Part shown: one piece after another, positions 7,828 to 15,864 of the stretch | Position numbering within the stretch: position 1 is the first letter of the stretch | How the letters are laid out: the number at the start of each line of letters is the position of its first letter | From: Chromatiales bacterium | Lineage (GTDB): Bacteria > Pseudomonadota > Gammaproteobacteria > JAHELT01 | Assembly (NCBI GenBank): GCA_024644045.1 | Contig: JAHELT010000010.1 | Span: 1-59,338 of the forward strand | Length of the DNA: 59,338 nt | Direction of reading: 5' to 3' | Program-made: the position numbers and the translations under genes | The notes under the pieces: generated by a model | What the model saw: the letters and a program-made list of their open reading frames with translations, nothing else | Databases searched by the model: none | Told to the model about the DNA's origin: nothing

Positions 7828-8586
7828 ATGATCAAAGCCATCACGTTCGACCTCTGGGACACAGTGATCCACGACGATTCGGACGAGCCGAAACGCGCGG
7901 CCCGCGGTCTGCGCAGCAAGCGCGAGGAGCGGCGCCACATGCTGTGGGAAGCGTTGAACCGTGTCGAGCCGGTCGACTACGCGAACGTGACGCTCGCCTA
8001 CGACGTCGGAGAGGCCGCCTTCAACCATGTCTGGCACGACCAGTTCGTTACCTGGACCGTGCACGAGCGCATTTCGGTGATTCTGCGGGGGCTGCGGCGC
8101 GAACTGCCGAGGGCGGTGTTCGACGACGTCGTGGCACGTCACGAGGAAATGGAAACGGACATTGCGCCGGACCCGATCGAAGGGGTCGGCGAAGCGCTGG
8201 AGACCCTTTCGAGGACCTATCCCCTGGCCGTGGTCTCCGATGCGATCGTCTCGCCCGGACGCTGCCTGAGAAAATGGCTCGAGATGCACGGGCTCAAGCA
8301 CCACTTCTCGGGCTTCGCGTTCTCCGATGAAGTCGGGCATTCCAAGCCCCACCGCGACATGTTCGCGAGCGCCGCCGGGCAGCTCGGCGTGAAGATCGAA
8401 GAGCTGGTACATATCGGCGACCGCGATCACAACGACATCAAGGGCGCGCACCGGCTCGGCATGAAAGCGATTCTGTTCACCGCCACGCGGGCCGACGACC
8501 AGGCGATCACCACCGCCGACGCGATCTGCGAGCGCTACCCGGATCTCCCCGGTATCGTCGACGCGCTCGCGGCCGGCGCACGATGA
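7828..8586 (+). CDS. HAD-superfamily hydrolase
   Basis: 252-residue haloacid-dehalogenase-fold hydrolase. Motif I is ITFDLWDTV, with the nucleophile Asp at residue 8. The +2 position, where phosphatases usually carry a general-acid Asp, is Trp. Later motifs are present: VVSDAIVS (motif II), HSKPHRDMF (motif III Lys) and HIGDRDHNDIKGA (motif IV acidic residues). A helical cap falls at about residues 15-100. The +2 Trp is seen in a subset of HAD proteins and leaves open whether this is a phosphatase or a dehalogenase-like enzyme. It follows the phosphotransferase after a hairpin and precedes the amidotransferase by 9 bases, suggesting a shared transcript with the latter. Confidence 0.85.
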   Translation: MIKAITFDLWDTVIHDDSDEPKRAARGLRSKREERRHMLWEALNRVEPVDYANVTLAYDVGEAAFNHVWHDQFVTWTVHERISVILRGLRRELPRAVFDDVVARHEEMETDIAPDPIEGVGEALETLSRTYPLAVVSDAIVSPGRCLRKWLEMHGLKHHFSGFAFSDEVGHSKPHRDMFASAAGQLGVKIEELVHIGDRDHNDIKGAHRLGMKAILFTATRADDQAITTADAICERYPDLPGIVDALAAGAR

Positions 8587-8595
8587 CCTGAGGCC

Positions 8596-9459
8596 ATGTC
8601 TCTGGAACCCCGATTCCTGGTCATCGACGGTTACGCCAAGAGCGGCCGCGACGAGCTGGCCGCCGGCGGCGCCACGCCGGCGGGTGTGCTGTACCAGCAG
8701 ATGCTCGAGCGCATTCATCCCGGCTGTGTTGTGGACGTGATCTACCCGGCCGATCCCGGGGTGTCCCTGCCTGCCGGATCGGGGCTCACGCAATACGACG
8801 GCATTGCCTGGACCGGCTCCAGTCTCACGGTCTACAAGGACGAACCGGGCGTGCTGGCGCAGATCGAGCTGGCGAGGGCCGCGTTTGCCGCGCGCGTGCC
8901 CTCGTTCGGCAGCTGCTGGGCGGCGCAGATCGCCGTGGTGGCCGCGGGCGGACTGTGCGCGAAGAACCCGCGCGGGCGCGAGATGGGACTGGCCCGGAAG
9001 ATCGAGCTGACCGCCGAGGGTCGCGGGCATCCGCTTTACCGCGACAAGGCCGGCGTGTTCGACGCATTCATCAGTCACGAGGATGAGATCACGCACCTGC
9101 CGCCCGGTGCGCTGAATCTTGCCGGCAACCGTTTCAGCACCGTGCAGGCGGTCGCTGTCACCCACCAGGGGGGCACGTTCTGGGCCGTGCAGTACCATCC
9201 GGAGTACGATCTGCACGAGATGGCGCGGCTCACCTACTGCCGCCGCGAACGACTCACCGGTATGGGGTTCTTTGCCGATGTCGAGGCGGCCGTGAGCCAC
9301 GTGAACAAGCTCGAGCTGTTGCACCAGGACCCGCAGCGCGGCGATCTCGCCTGGCAGCTCGGCGTCGACGCCGACGTCATGAACGAGGACGTGCGCCAGA
9401 TCGAAGTGAGGAACTGGATCCACGAGCTGGTGTTGCCGACCATGCAGCGCCGGCGTTGA
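8596..9459 (+). CDS. Class I glutamine amidotransferase-like protein
   Basis: 287-residue stand-alone glutaminase-type protein. The nucleophile elbow is PSFGSCWAAQ, with the catalytic Cys near residue 113, and the second half of the triad is VQYHPEYD (His and Glu). All three triad residues are therefore present. The C-terminal 70 residues extend past the usual domain and are helical. In known relatives this domain either supplies ammonia to a synthase or cleaves gamma-glutamyl amides (PuuD-like). No synthase partner is adjacent, so a gamma-glutamyl-amine hydrolase role in amine catabolism is plausible but unproven. It is preceded by a GAGG ribosome site and followed 11 bases later by pdxH. 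Confidence 0.85.
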   Translation: MSLEPRFLVIDGYAKSGRDELAAGGATPAGVLYQQMLERIHPGCVVDVIYPADPGVSLPAGSGLTQYDGIAWTGSSLTVYKDEPGVLAQIELARAAFAARVPSFGSCWAAQIAVVAAGGLCAKNPRGREMGLARKIELTAEGRGHPLYRDKAGVFDAFISHEDEITHLPPGALNLAGNRFSTVQAVAVTHQGGTFWAVQYHPEYDLHEMARLTYCRRERLTGMGFFADVEAAVSHVNKLELLHQDPQRGDLAWQLGVDADVMNEDVRQIEVRNWIHELVLPTMQRRR

Positions 9460-9470
9460 GGACCGGACCA

Positions 9471-10115
9471 GTGGGCAACAACGATCAGCATCATGCGCGG
9501 CGCGAGTACGCGGGCGGTGCCATGTCGCGCGCCGAACTGCACGAAGATCCTTTCCAGCAGTTCACCACGTGGCTGCAGCAGGTGATCGACTTCGGCAGCA
9601 AGGATGCGACCGCGATGACGCTTGCCACCGCGGACGCCGACGGCGCACCTTCCGCGCGCACGGTGCTGCTGAAGCAGCACAGCGCGAACGGCTTCGTCTG
9701 GTTCACCGACTCGCGCAGCCGCAAAGGCCACGAGCTCAGCGTCAACCCGCGTGCCGAGCTGTTGTTCTACTGGCGGGATCTGGATCGGCAGGTTCGCGCA
9801 CGCGGCCCCGTCGAAGCCTTGCCACCGGGCGAGGCGGACGCGTATTTTCAGTCGCGCCCACCTGGCAGCCGCTTCAGCACCGCCGCCTCCGAACAGACTT
9901 CGGTCATCGCCAGCCGCGAGGTGCTCGAATCCCGGGTCGCGGCCCTGCGTGCCGAGTACCCGCACGGCAACGTCCCACGTCCCGAGGCGTGGATCGGCTA
10001 CCGCCTGCGCCCGTACAGTTTCGAGTTCTGGCAAGGCCGCGAAAACCGGCTGCACGACCGGTTCCGCTATCTGCTGGAGGACGGCCGCTGGCGTATCGAT
10101 CGCCTGTCCCCCTGA
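9471..10115 (+). CDS. pdxH: Pyridoxamine 5'-phosphate oxidase
   Basis: FMN-dependent oxidase that makes pyridoxal 5'-phosphate from its pyridoxine or pyridoxamine form, 214 residues, the usual PdxH length. The start at GTG 9471 is preferred because GAGG lies nine bases upstream; an in-frame TTG at 9456 overlaps the amidotransferase stop. Motifs include RTVLLKQH and WFTDSRSRKG (FMN phosphate binding), SRPPGSRFSTAASEQT (substrate region) and the C-terminal signature FEFWQGRENRLHDR, ending in WRIDRLSP. PLP is needed by the PbfA-type lyase 4 kb away, but pdxH is a general gene and the link is not specific. It converges with the MFS gene. Confidence 0.95.
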   Translation: MGNNDQHHARREYAGGAMSRAELHEDPFQQFTTWLQQVIDFGSKDATAMTLATADADGAPSARTVLLKQHSANGFVWFTDSRSRKGHELSVNPRAELLFYWRDLDRQVRARGPVEALPPGEADAYFQSRPPGSRFSTAASEQTSVIASREVLESRVAALRAEYPHGNVPRPEAWIGYRLRPYSFEFWQGRENRLHDRFRYLLEDGRWRIDRLSP

Positions 10116-10128
10116 CGGGGGTAGGGCT

Positions 10129-11298
10129 TCACGTCGGTGTTTCGACCACCGGCATCAGCGCACCACGCATGCTCAGGAACACGCACCCGGCTGCCGCAAA
10201 CGCCGCGAACACGAATGCGTAGCGCAGGTCCAGGCTGGCCGCCAGACCCGCGAGCAGCGCGCCGAGCGCGCCAACCCCGTCCATGATCGCGAACGCCAGT
10301 CCCAGGGTGGTCGATTCGCTGCGTCCGGTCGCCTCGACCATGACCGCGAGTATCGCGGCGCGCACACCGACCAGCAGCGCAACCGTGGTCACCAGCAGCA
10401 ATGCGATACCTCCACTGTGCTCGATCACGGCGACCGCGCCCGCGCTCAGCATGGCTGCGGAAACGCCGGCCGTGATGATGCCCCGGCGACCGAGCTCGTC
10501 CGAGAGCCGTCCCAGCACCGGCTGCAGCAGCGAGCCGGCCAGCAGCATGGCCGCGAACAGCAGGCCCGTCTGAGAAGCCGTATAGCCGTGGTGTAGCTGC
10601 ATGAACAGCGGCGTCATGCTCATCACGGCCATCAATGCCATGTTGTAGGCCACCACGGCCGCCAGCAGCCGTAAACCGGCCGGCTGCCGCCACACGTTCC
10701 ACAGATGCAGCACATCGGCTTGCGACACGCCGTGCGACTGCGCATCCGGCACAGCCCGCGCGAGCCGCAGGAACACCACCCCCATCAGAACCGCCGGCAG
10801 GATCGAAAGTTGCAGCACACTGCGCCAGTCGAGCACGGCGAGCAGGAACCCGGCCGCCAGCGGCGCGCCCACCTCCGCGAGCGTGCCGCCCAGTGCATGG
10901 ATGCCCAGTACCTGTGCTCGCCGAGACGGCATATGCTGGACCAGCACGCCGGTGGCGATCGGGTGCCACGCGGCCGAGCCGAGCCCACCGACCGCGAGCA
11001 GCGCACCCAGGGTCCAGAAATCCGGCGACCAGGACGCCGCAAGGTAGCCGAGCACTACCCACCAGAAGGTGGCGGCGAGCAGCAGGCCGCGGCGCCTGAC
11101 GTGATCGCCGAGCAGACCGGCGGGCAGGTACGCGAGACTGGCACCGAGCGCGTGGATGGTGATCAGCAGACCCACCTCGCCGGGCGAAAGGTCCAGCGCC
11201 ACCGCGATCGCCGGTGCGAGCAGCCAGACCGCCGCACCCGGCCAGTCAACGGCCAGGTGCCCGGCCGGGAAGGCGATCATGTAGAGCGCGCGGTGCAT
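10129..11298 (-). CDS. Major facilitator superfamily transporter
   Basis: Inner-membrane secondary carrier of 389 residues with about twelve hydrophobic segments in two halves. The start at ATG 11298 (MHRALYMIAFPAGH) is chosen because it follows the slyX stop by 13 bases and begins at the first membrane helix; an upstream in-frame ATG at 11361 would overlap slyX by 50 bases. The loop between helices 2 and 3 carries GLLGDHVRRRG, matching the MFS G-D-R-R pattern, and the second half has GRLSDELGRRG in the equivalent place. The substrate is unknown. It is the last gene of an overlapping minus-strand set with slyX, a TauD-type oxygenase, a GGCT-like protein and an enolase-superfamily enzyme, so it may import or export their substrate or product. 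Confidence 0.88.
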   Translation of the reverse strand: MHRALYMIAFPAGHLAVDWPGAAVWLLAPAIAVALDLSPGEVGLLITIHALGASLAYLPAGLLGDHVRRRGLLLAATFWWVVLGYLAASWSPDFWTLGALLAVGGLGSAAWHPIATGVLVQHMPSRRAQVLGIHALGGTLAEVGAPLAAGFLLAVLDWRSVLQLSILPAVLMGVVFLRLARAVPDAQSHGVSQADVLHLWNVWRQPAGLRLLAAVVAYNMALMAVMSMTPLFMQLHHGYTASQTGLLFAAMLLAGSLLQPVLGRLSDELGRRGIITAGVSAAMLSAGAVAVIEHSGGIALLLVTTVALLVGVRAAILAVMVEATGRSESTTLGLAFAIMDGVGALGALLAGLAASLDLRYAFVFAAFAAAGCVFLSMRGALMPVVETPT

Positions 11299-11311
11299 CG
11301 GGGTACGCGTA

Positions 11312-11527
11312 TCAGTAGTGCGGAGGAGGCTCGTGCGTGTCCGGGTCGGCGCCACCGTCATCGGCCAGCGACTGAAGCCGTGCCCGCAGCGCCCGGCAGA
11401 CGGTCTCCAGCCTGTCCAGGCGTTGCTGCTGCGTGACGATCACCTCGTTGAGCTGGGTGAGGGCGAGTTCCTGGTAAGCCAGCTTGGTCTCCAGTGCCTG
11501 GACACGCGCCTCAGCGTCGTCGCTCAT
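11312..11527 (-). CDS. slyX: SlyX family protein
   Basis: 71-residue coiled-coil protein of the SlyX family. The sequence has the family pattern: an N-terminal heptad helix (VQALETKLAYQELALTQLNE), a second helix with QQQRLDRLE, and the signature C-terminus EPPPHY. The biochemical role of SlyX is not established in any organism. The ATG at 11527 overlaps the stop of the upstream TauD-type gene by four bases (ATGA), so it appears to be translated in coupling with it. Finding slyX inside a catabolic-looking operon is unusual; it is more often near fkpA or other housekeeping genes. Confidence 0.93.
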   Translation of the reverse strand: MSDDAEARVQALETKLAYQELALTQLNEVIVTQQQRLDRLETVCRALRARLQSLADDGGADPDTHEPPPHY

Positions 11528-12597
11528 GCCTCACCGGGGTGTGGTGCGATGCCACCGCGTGCGGCACCGCTTTCGACGGCGCGCCACAGCACTTCGTGCC
11601 CGTGCGGCAAGGCGCGCCGCGGCGAACTGAGCCATACGCGCAGCAGGGTGCGCGCTCTTCGCCGAACCGGAGCGTCCTCGAAAGCCGTACGCGCGTGATA
11701 GATGACATGGTTGTTCAGGAACTGGATGTCGCCCGGGCGCAGCGTCATCGGCATGCACAGCGACTCCGCCAGCTGCGCCAGCAGATCCAGAGCCTGCCAG
11801 CACGCGTCGGACACGCGCGGCACGCCTTCCTGCAGCTGGCCGGCCTCGACATAAGTGCGCGAGTAGTGACTGGTGAACTTACCGTCCCGCACGCCCCACA
11901 CGGGCAGCATGTACCAGGCGCGATCGCCGCCCGCTTCCTCACCGATGCGCGAGCGCGGCAGATCCTCGTAGAGCAGCGCGGCGAGATCCGGACGGCAGGC
12001 CAGCATGGCATTGTGCACGGCGACCGAACTCGCGATCTTGCTCACGCCCCCGCTCAGCGCATCGCTGAGGCAGAGCAGACCGACAATATCGCAACGGTCA
12101 GTGTGAAAACGCAGCGCCGCGTTCGAAGCAGTGCGCGCCCGCGAGGAGAGAAAGGTCCCGGATTCCGTGCTCAGCTGACCGTAACGCGCGCCGACGTCGC
12201 CGTCCTCGGCGCGAATCTCACGCAACAGCTGGCCATGCGCGTTCTGGTAGACGGGCTTGCCCAGGTGGGCGGCGAGCCCCATCCACACCCGGGCCAGCTG
12301 CTCAGGGGCCCAGCGCGCTACCGGCAGCCCGCGCAGGCGCACGATTCCACAGCCGTTCTCCAGCTCCTCGCCGATGCGTTCGAGCTTGCGTCCCAGGCGC
12401 CGCAGCGGAAAGGTTGCACGCCCCAGGCCGTGCAGCGTCCCGCCAGACCCCACCGCACCGCTCAGCGCCCTATCCAGCTCGGCGAGGTCCCCGTCATCGA
12501 AACGGTATTGCCAGCGTGAATCCCCCTGCAGCACATCGCCGTGCCAGGCGAACGGACCGTGCAGCGGTGCGGGGATCGGGTCCGGGCGCCTACTCAT
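11524..12597 (-). CDS. TauD/TfdA-family Fe(II)/2-oxoglutarate-dependent dioxygenase
   Basis: 357-residue cytoplasmic non-haem iron oxygenase, expected to hydroxylate a small substrate using 2-oxoglutarate and O2. The facial triad is visible: HTD in LRFHTDRCD near the middle, and the distal His in LNNHVIYHART, followed by the 2-oxoglutarate-binding Arg in RTLLRVWLS. The start at ATG 12597 overlaps the upstream GGCT-like gene's stop by eight bases; an in-frame ATG at 12708 lies well inside that gene. Length and motifs suit the broad TauD/TfdA (gamma-butyrobetaine-like) class. The neighbourhood offers two candidate substrate types, betaines and aminophosphonates, but nothing in the sequence decides. 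Overlaps on both sides indicate co-translation with slyX and the upstream gene. Confidence 0.88.
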   Translation of the reverse strand: MSRRPDPIPAPLHGPFAWHGDVLQGDSRWQYRFDDGDLAELDRALSGAVGSGGTLHGLGRATFPLRRLGRKLERIGEELENGCGIVRLRGLPVARWAPEQLARVWMGLAAHLGKPVYQNAHGQLLREIRAEDGDVGARYGQLSTESGTFLSSRARTASNAALRFHTDRCDIVGLLCLSDALSGGVSKIASSVAVHNAMLACRPDLAALLYEDLPRSRIGEEAGGDRAWYMLPVWGVRDGKFTSHYSRTYVEAGQLQEGVPRVSDACWQALDLLAQLAESLCMPMTLRPGDIQFLNNHVIYHARTAFEDAPVRRRARTLLRVWLSSPRRALPHGHEVLWRAVESGAARGGIAPHPGEA

Positions 12598-13171
12598 AGT
12601 CGAGCGCCGCCCACCAGTCATGCGCCGCCAGCTCGCGGCGCAGCGGCGTCGCGACCTCCGCCGGCGCGTTTTCGATGTAACGCTTGGCCTCGCGCAGCGA
12701 GTCGCCACTCAGGCTTTGCAGATAAGCGACCGCGGTGCTTATTGTGAATGGCTGTCCGATTGTGGTGTGGAAGTTGGTTTCTATGTCGGTCCACACCGCC
12801 CCGTCGTAGTGCGTGGTGTGCAGCCATATTTCGACCAGCGTCGAGGTCTGCGTCTGCTTTGCCTGGGAAAAGCCGTTGTGGCGGTGCAACGCACCGATGT
12901 GCTGAGGTGCGCAGCGTTCCCGTCGCGCCAGATCGTGGATCGCCTCGGCCAGCGTGTTCTTGGCGCTGTCAATGACACTACACGGCGAATGCGCGCCCAG
13001 CGCATGATCGATTACCGCGGCGAGCGCACCGTTACGCTTGCGCGAAACCAGCGCAAACTCGATGGGCAGCGTCGGGCCTGCGGCCACCTGCCAGTCGCCG
13101 CTGACATGCGCCGCGAGATCGTCGAGGTCCCACAGCAGCGAGCCCCAGCCGATGATTGCGATACGTTCCAC
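12590..13171 (-). CDS. Hypothetical protein, possibly gamma-glutamylcyclotransferase-like fold
   Basis: 193-residue cytoplasmic protein. The start at GTG 13171 is chosen because it begins two bases after the upstream gene's stop; the longer open frame to 13465 lies within that gene. The N-terminus IAIIGWGSLLWD resembles the YGSLxW loop of GGCT-fold proteins, with Trp in place of Tyr, and GPTLPIEFALVSRKRNG continues in a similar way. The expected catalytic Glu of true gamma-glutamylcyclotransferases could not be located with confidence, so no activity is claimed. The gene overlaps the TauD-type gene by eight bases and abuts the enolase-superfamily gene, placing it in the same transcript. Confidence 0.75.
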   Translation of the reverse strand: MERIAIIGWGSLLWDLDDLAAHVSGDWQVAAGPTLPIEFALVSRKRNGALAAVIDHALGAHSPCSVIDSAKNTLAEAIHDLARRERCAPQHIGALHRHNGFSQAKQTQTSTLVEIWLHTTHYDGAVWTDIETNFHTTIGQPFTISTAVAYLQSLSGDSLREAKRYIENAPAEVATPLRRELAAHDWWAALDYE

Positions 13172-13173
13172 CC

Positions 13174-14262
13174 CTAGGCCCTGAACCGCGCGACCGCGTC
13201 CTCGTCCCAGGCAATCCCGGCGCCGGGTTGCGTGGACGGGGCGACCTTTCCGTCGCGCACCTGCACCGGTTGCTGCAGAACCGGGCTGGCCCAGTCGACG
13301 TACTCGAGGTAGTGCGCGGTCGGCGTCACGGCCAGCAGATGGGCACTGTACTCGGGGAACAAGTGGCTCGACACTGGTACAGCGGCCGCGTATGCCTGCC
13401 CGGAAGCCCGCAGCCAGCCCGTCACGCCGCCGATCTTTACGGCGTCGGGCATGAAGAAATCGCACGCGCCTGCGCTCAGCGCCCTGGCCATGTCGTGCGC
13501 ACCCCAGCAGTTTTCACCGAGCTGTACCGGCAGCTCCGCAGCCGCGCGGATGCGCGCATGACCGACGTAGTCATCGGCACGTGTCGGCTCCTCTACCCAG
13601 TGGAGGCCGGTGTCACGCAGCGCCGCAATACGACGCATGGCTTGCGGTACCGAAAGACACTGGTTGTAATCGGCCATGAGTGTCACGGCGTCGGGTATCG
13701 CCCGCCGCACGGCCTCGACCACGGCCACGTCCTCGCGCCAATCCGTATAGCCCAGCCGCACCTTGATCGCTTCGAAGCCGTGCTCCAGCAGCTGCGACGC
13801 CTGCTCGGCGGCGCGCGCCGCGCCGATCAGGCCCAGGCCGTTGCTGTTATAGGCGGCGTGCGCGTCCAGCGTTCCGCCCAGGTGCCGCGCCAGCGGCTGG
13901 CCGGCGGCGATCGCCTGCGCGTCCCAGGCTGCCATGTCAATGCCCGCCGCCGCCATTCCGGTCAGGCCCTGCGGTCCCAGCAGACGCAACCGCCTGCTCA
14001 ACGTACCGTCCACGGCGTGCGGTGCGGCGGCGCCACCGGTGAGCAGTTCGCCGAAACCGCGCAGCAGTTCCACCATGGGTTTCAACGCAAAGCCCATGTA
14101 GCAGAACACGTAGCTGCGGCCGGTCACGCCCTCCCCGGTGAGCAGATCGATCAGTGCCAGGGGCGCCGTGGCAACCGTGCCGCCGCCGGTCTGTAACGGC
14201 GTGGCCATCGGCACGTTCACCGCCCGCACACACAGTTCCCGAAACGTCAGCAGATCGCTCAC
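13174..14262 (-). CDS. Mandelate racemase/muconate-lactonizing-type enolase superfamily enzyme
   Basis: 362-residue enzyme of the mandelate racemase branch of the enolase superfamily, which abstracts a proton alpha to a carboxylate with Mg2+ help. Seen in order: the N-terminal capping domain, the catalytic KVR in FEAIKVRLGY (K-x-R variant of KxK), metal ligands Asp in LMADYNQ, Glu in HWVEEPT and Glu in LGENCW, the Asp of FMPDAVKIGG and the catalytic His of SSHLFPEYSAHLL. The His-Asp dyad together with KxR supports a racemase or acid-sugar/acid dehydratase reaction; substrate unknown. The start at GTG 14262 fits the family length. It is the first gene of the minus-strand overlapping set and diverges from the PbfA-type gene. 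Confidence 0.88.
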   Translation of the reverse strand: MSDLLTFRELCVRAVNVPMATPLQTGGGTVATAPLALIDLLTGEGVTGRSYVFCYMGFALKPMVELLRGFGELLTGGAAAPHAVDGTLSRRLRLLGPQGLTGMAAAGIDMAAWDAQAIAAGQPLARHLGGTLDAHAAYNSNGLGLIGAARAAEQASQLLEHGFEAIKVRLGYTDWREDVAVVEAVRRAIPDAVTLMADYNQCLSVPQAMRRIAALRDTGLHWVEEPTRADDYVGHARIRAAAELPVQLGENCWGAHDMARALSAGACDFFMPDAVKIGGVTGWLRASGQAYAAAVPVSSHLFPEYSAHLLAVTPTAHYLEYVDWASPVLQQPVQVRDGKVAPSTQPGAGIAWDEDAVARFRA

Positions 14263-14403
14263 CGTCGCAGCCCCACGATTACCGCTCCGCACCCTACTGC
14301 GGGCGCTCTTCCGAGGCAAGCCACGGGCGCGGCTACTTTCGTTACACTGAGCGGTCTTGATGCAACGCGCGCAGGCCCTCGCGGCGCGCCGGAGGAGCAA
14401 CGC

Positions 14404-15759
14404 ATGACCGACCGCCAGGGACCGCCGCCTACGGAAGGCGATGTCAACCTCTCGCCGCAGCGCGCGCGCTGGCAGGAGCAGAACCTGGATGCCGAAACGC
14501 GGGATCTGCTCGCCGAGGACGCGCGTTACTTTCTGCACCAGTCACTGTCAACGCCCTGCCTGAACGCACTGCGCGGTTGCGAAGGGCCGTATCTGGAAGA
14601 TCTGCAGGGTAACCGGATTCTCGATTTCCACGGCAACAGCGTGCACCAGGTGGGGTTCGGACATCCACGCGTGATCGCCGCCATCGAGGCGCAGCTGCAC
14701 GGCCTGCCGTTCTGCACGCGACGTTACACCAACCGGGTGGCCGTCGAGCTCGCGCGCAGGCTGACGCAGCTCGCGCCGGGCGACTTGAACAAGGTGCTGT
14801 TTGCACCCGGCGGCACCTCGGCGATGGGCATGGCGCTGAAGCTGGCACGGGCGGCCACCGGGCGGTTCAAGACGATTTCCATGTGGGATGCGTTCCACGG
14901 CGCCTCGCTGGACGCAATCTCGATCGGCGGCGAAGCCACGTTTCGCCAGGGCGCCGGCCCCCTGCTGCCCGGGACCGAGCATGCGCCGCCACCGGACCCG
15001 CTGCACTGCCCGTTCGCCTGCGCCTCGCAATGCAATCTGCGCTGCGCGCACTACGTGGAGTACATGCTGGAGAAAGAAGGCGACGTAGCGGCAGTGGTTG
15101 CCGAAACGGTACGCAGCACCCCCTGCATCCCGCCCCCGGCGTACTGGCAGACCATTCGTGCCGCCTGTGACCGGCACGGGGCGCTGCTGATTCTCGATGA
15201 GATACCGCATTGCCTCGGGCGCACCGGGAAGATGTTCACGTGCGAGCACTACGATGTGGTTCCCGACATGCTGGTAATCGGCAAGGGGCTCGGTGGCGGT
15301 ATCATGCCGCTGGCCGCGCTGATTGCGCGTGAACCGCTGGACGTTGCCGGAGGCCAGGCGCTCGGACACTACACGCATGAGAAAAATCCGGTCGCCTGCG
15401 CGGCCGGGTTGGCAACCATTGCCGTGCTCGAGGACGAGGCGGTCCTGGCGCATACGCGCGAACTCGGAAAACACGCGTTGCGGCGGCTGCAGGCGATGGC
15501 GGAGCGCCACACCTGCATCCGGGAAGTCCGGGGCATCGGACTCATGCTGGGCGTGGTACTGCGACACGCGCAGGGCTCTGAGCGGGCTGATGCGCTGGCC
15601 GATTCAGTGATGTACGGCTGCCTGAGCGAGGGGCTGAGCTTCAAAACGACGATGGGCCATATACTGACCCTCACGCCGCCGCTGACCATTACCCTCGAGC
15701 AGCTGGACCATGCTCTGGATGTGCTGGACGGCGTACTGGGCACGGTGGCCGGGTGTTAG
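14404..15759 (+). CDS. pbfA: PbfA-type (R)-1-hydroxy-2-aminoethylphosphonate ammonia-lyase (class III aminotransferase fold)
   Basis: 451-residue PLP enzyme of fold type I, class III. The PLP lysine is in VIGKGLGGGI and the PLP-binding acidic residue in LILDEIPHCLGRTG. Segments such as FLHQSLSTPCL, DFHGNSVHQVGFGHP, LFAPGGTSAMGMALK, DAFHGASLDAISIGGEA and GHYTHEKNPVACAA match what I recall of PbfA, the lyase that turns (R)-1-hydroxy-2-aminoethylphosphonate into phosphonoacetaldehyde and ammonia. The 2-aminoethylphosphonate-type importer directly downstream supports this. ATG 14404 has a strong GGAGGAG ribosome site. No phosphonoacetaldehyde hydrolase or dehydrogenase lies in the window. The alternative is an ordinary omega-aminotransferase. 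Confidence 0.85.
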   Translation: MTDRQGPPPTEGDVNLSPQRARWQEQNLDAETRDLLAEDARYFLHQSLSTPCLNALRGCEGPYLEDLQGNRILDFHGNSVHQVGFGHPRVIAAIEAQLHGLPFCTRRYTNRVAVELARRLTQLAPGDLNKVLFAPGGTSAMGMALKLARAATGRFKTISMWDAFHGASLDAISIGGEATFRQGAGPLLPGTEHAPPPDPLHCPFACASQCNLRCAHYVEYMLEKEGDVAAVVAETVRSTPCIPPPAYWQTIRAACDRHGALLILDEIPHCLGRTGKMFTCEHYDVVPDMLVIGKGLGGGIMPLAALIAREPLDVAGGQALGHYTHEKNPVACAAGLATIAVLEDEAVLAHTRELGKHALRRLQAMAERHTCIREVRGIGLMLGVVLRHAQGSERADALADSVMYGCLSEGLSFKTTMGHILTLTPPLTITLEQLDHALDVLDGVLGTVAGC

Positions 15760-15765
15760 ACGCGG

Positions 15766-15794
15766 TTGCGATACGCGCGCGAAGCGCCTATAAC
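15766..15794 (+). promoter_or_regulatory. Predicted sigma-70 promoter of the phosphonate-type importer
   Basis: TTGCGA at 15766-15771 (4 of 6), 17 bases, then TATAAC at 15789-15794 (5 of 6). It begins just after the pbfA stop and would start transcription near 15801, about 64 bases before the binding-protein ATG. This gives the importer a transcript of its own in addition to any read-through from pbfA. Confidence 0.5.
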
Positions 15795-15864
15795 AGCGAG
15801 GGCGCGGGGCGGCTGGGTCTCGTGACGCCTATACTCAAGAAAATCATCCAGCAGGAGGAAACCC

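Noticed and set aside
7828-8586. Phosphonoacetaldehyde hydrolase (PhnX) as identity of the HAD gene.
   Set aside because: The PhnX Schiff-base lysine segment and DWAGT motif are absent; only the lack of the +2 Asp is shared.
10095-10115. CCCCC-TGAC-GGGGG at the pdxH stop as a terminator.
   Set aside because: Only five pairs and no T-run; part of the coding end.
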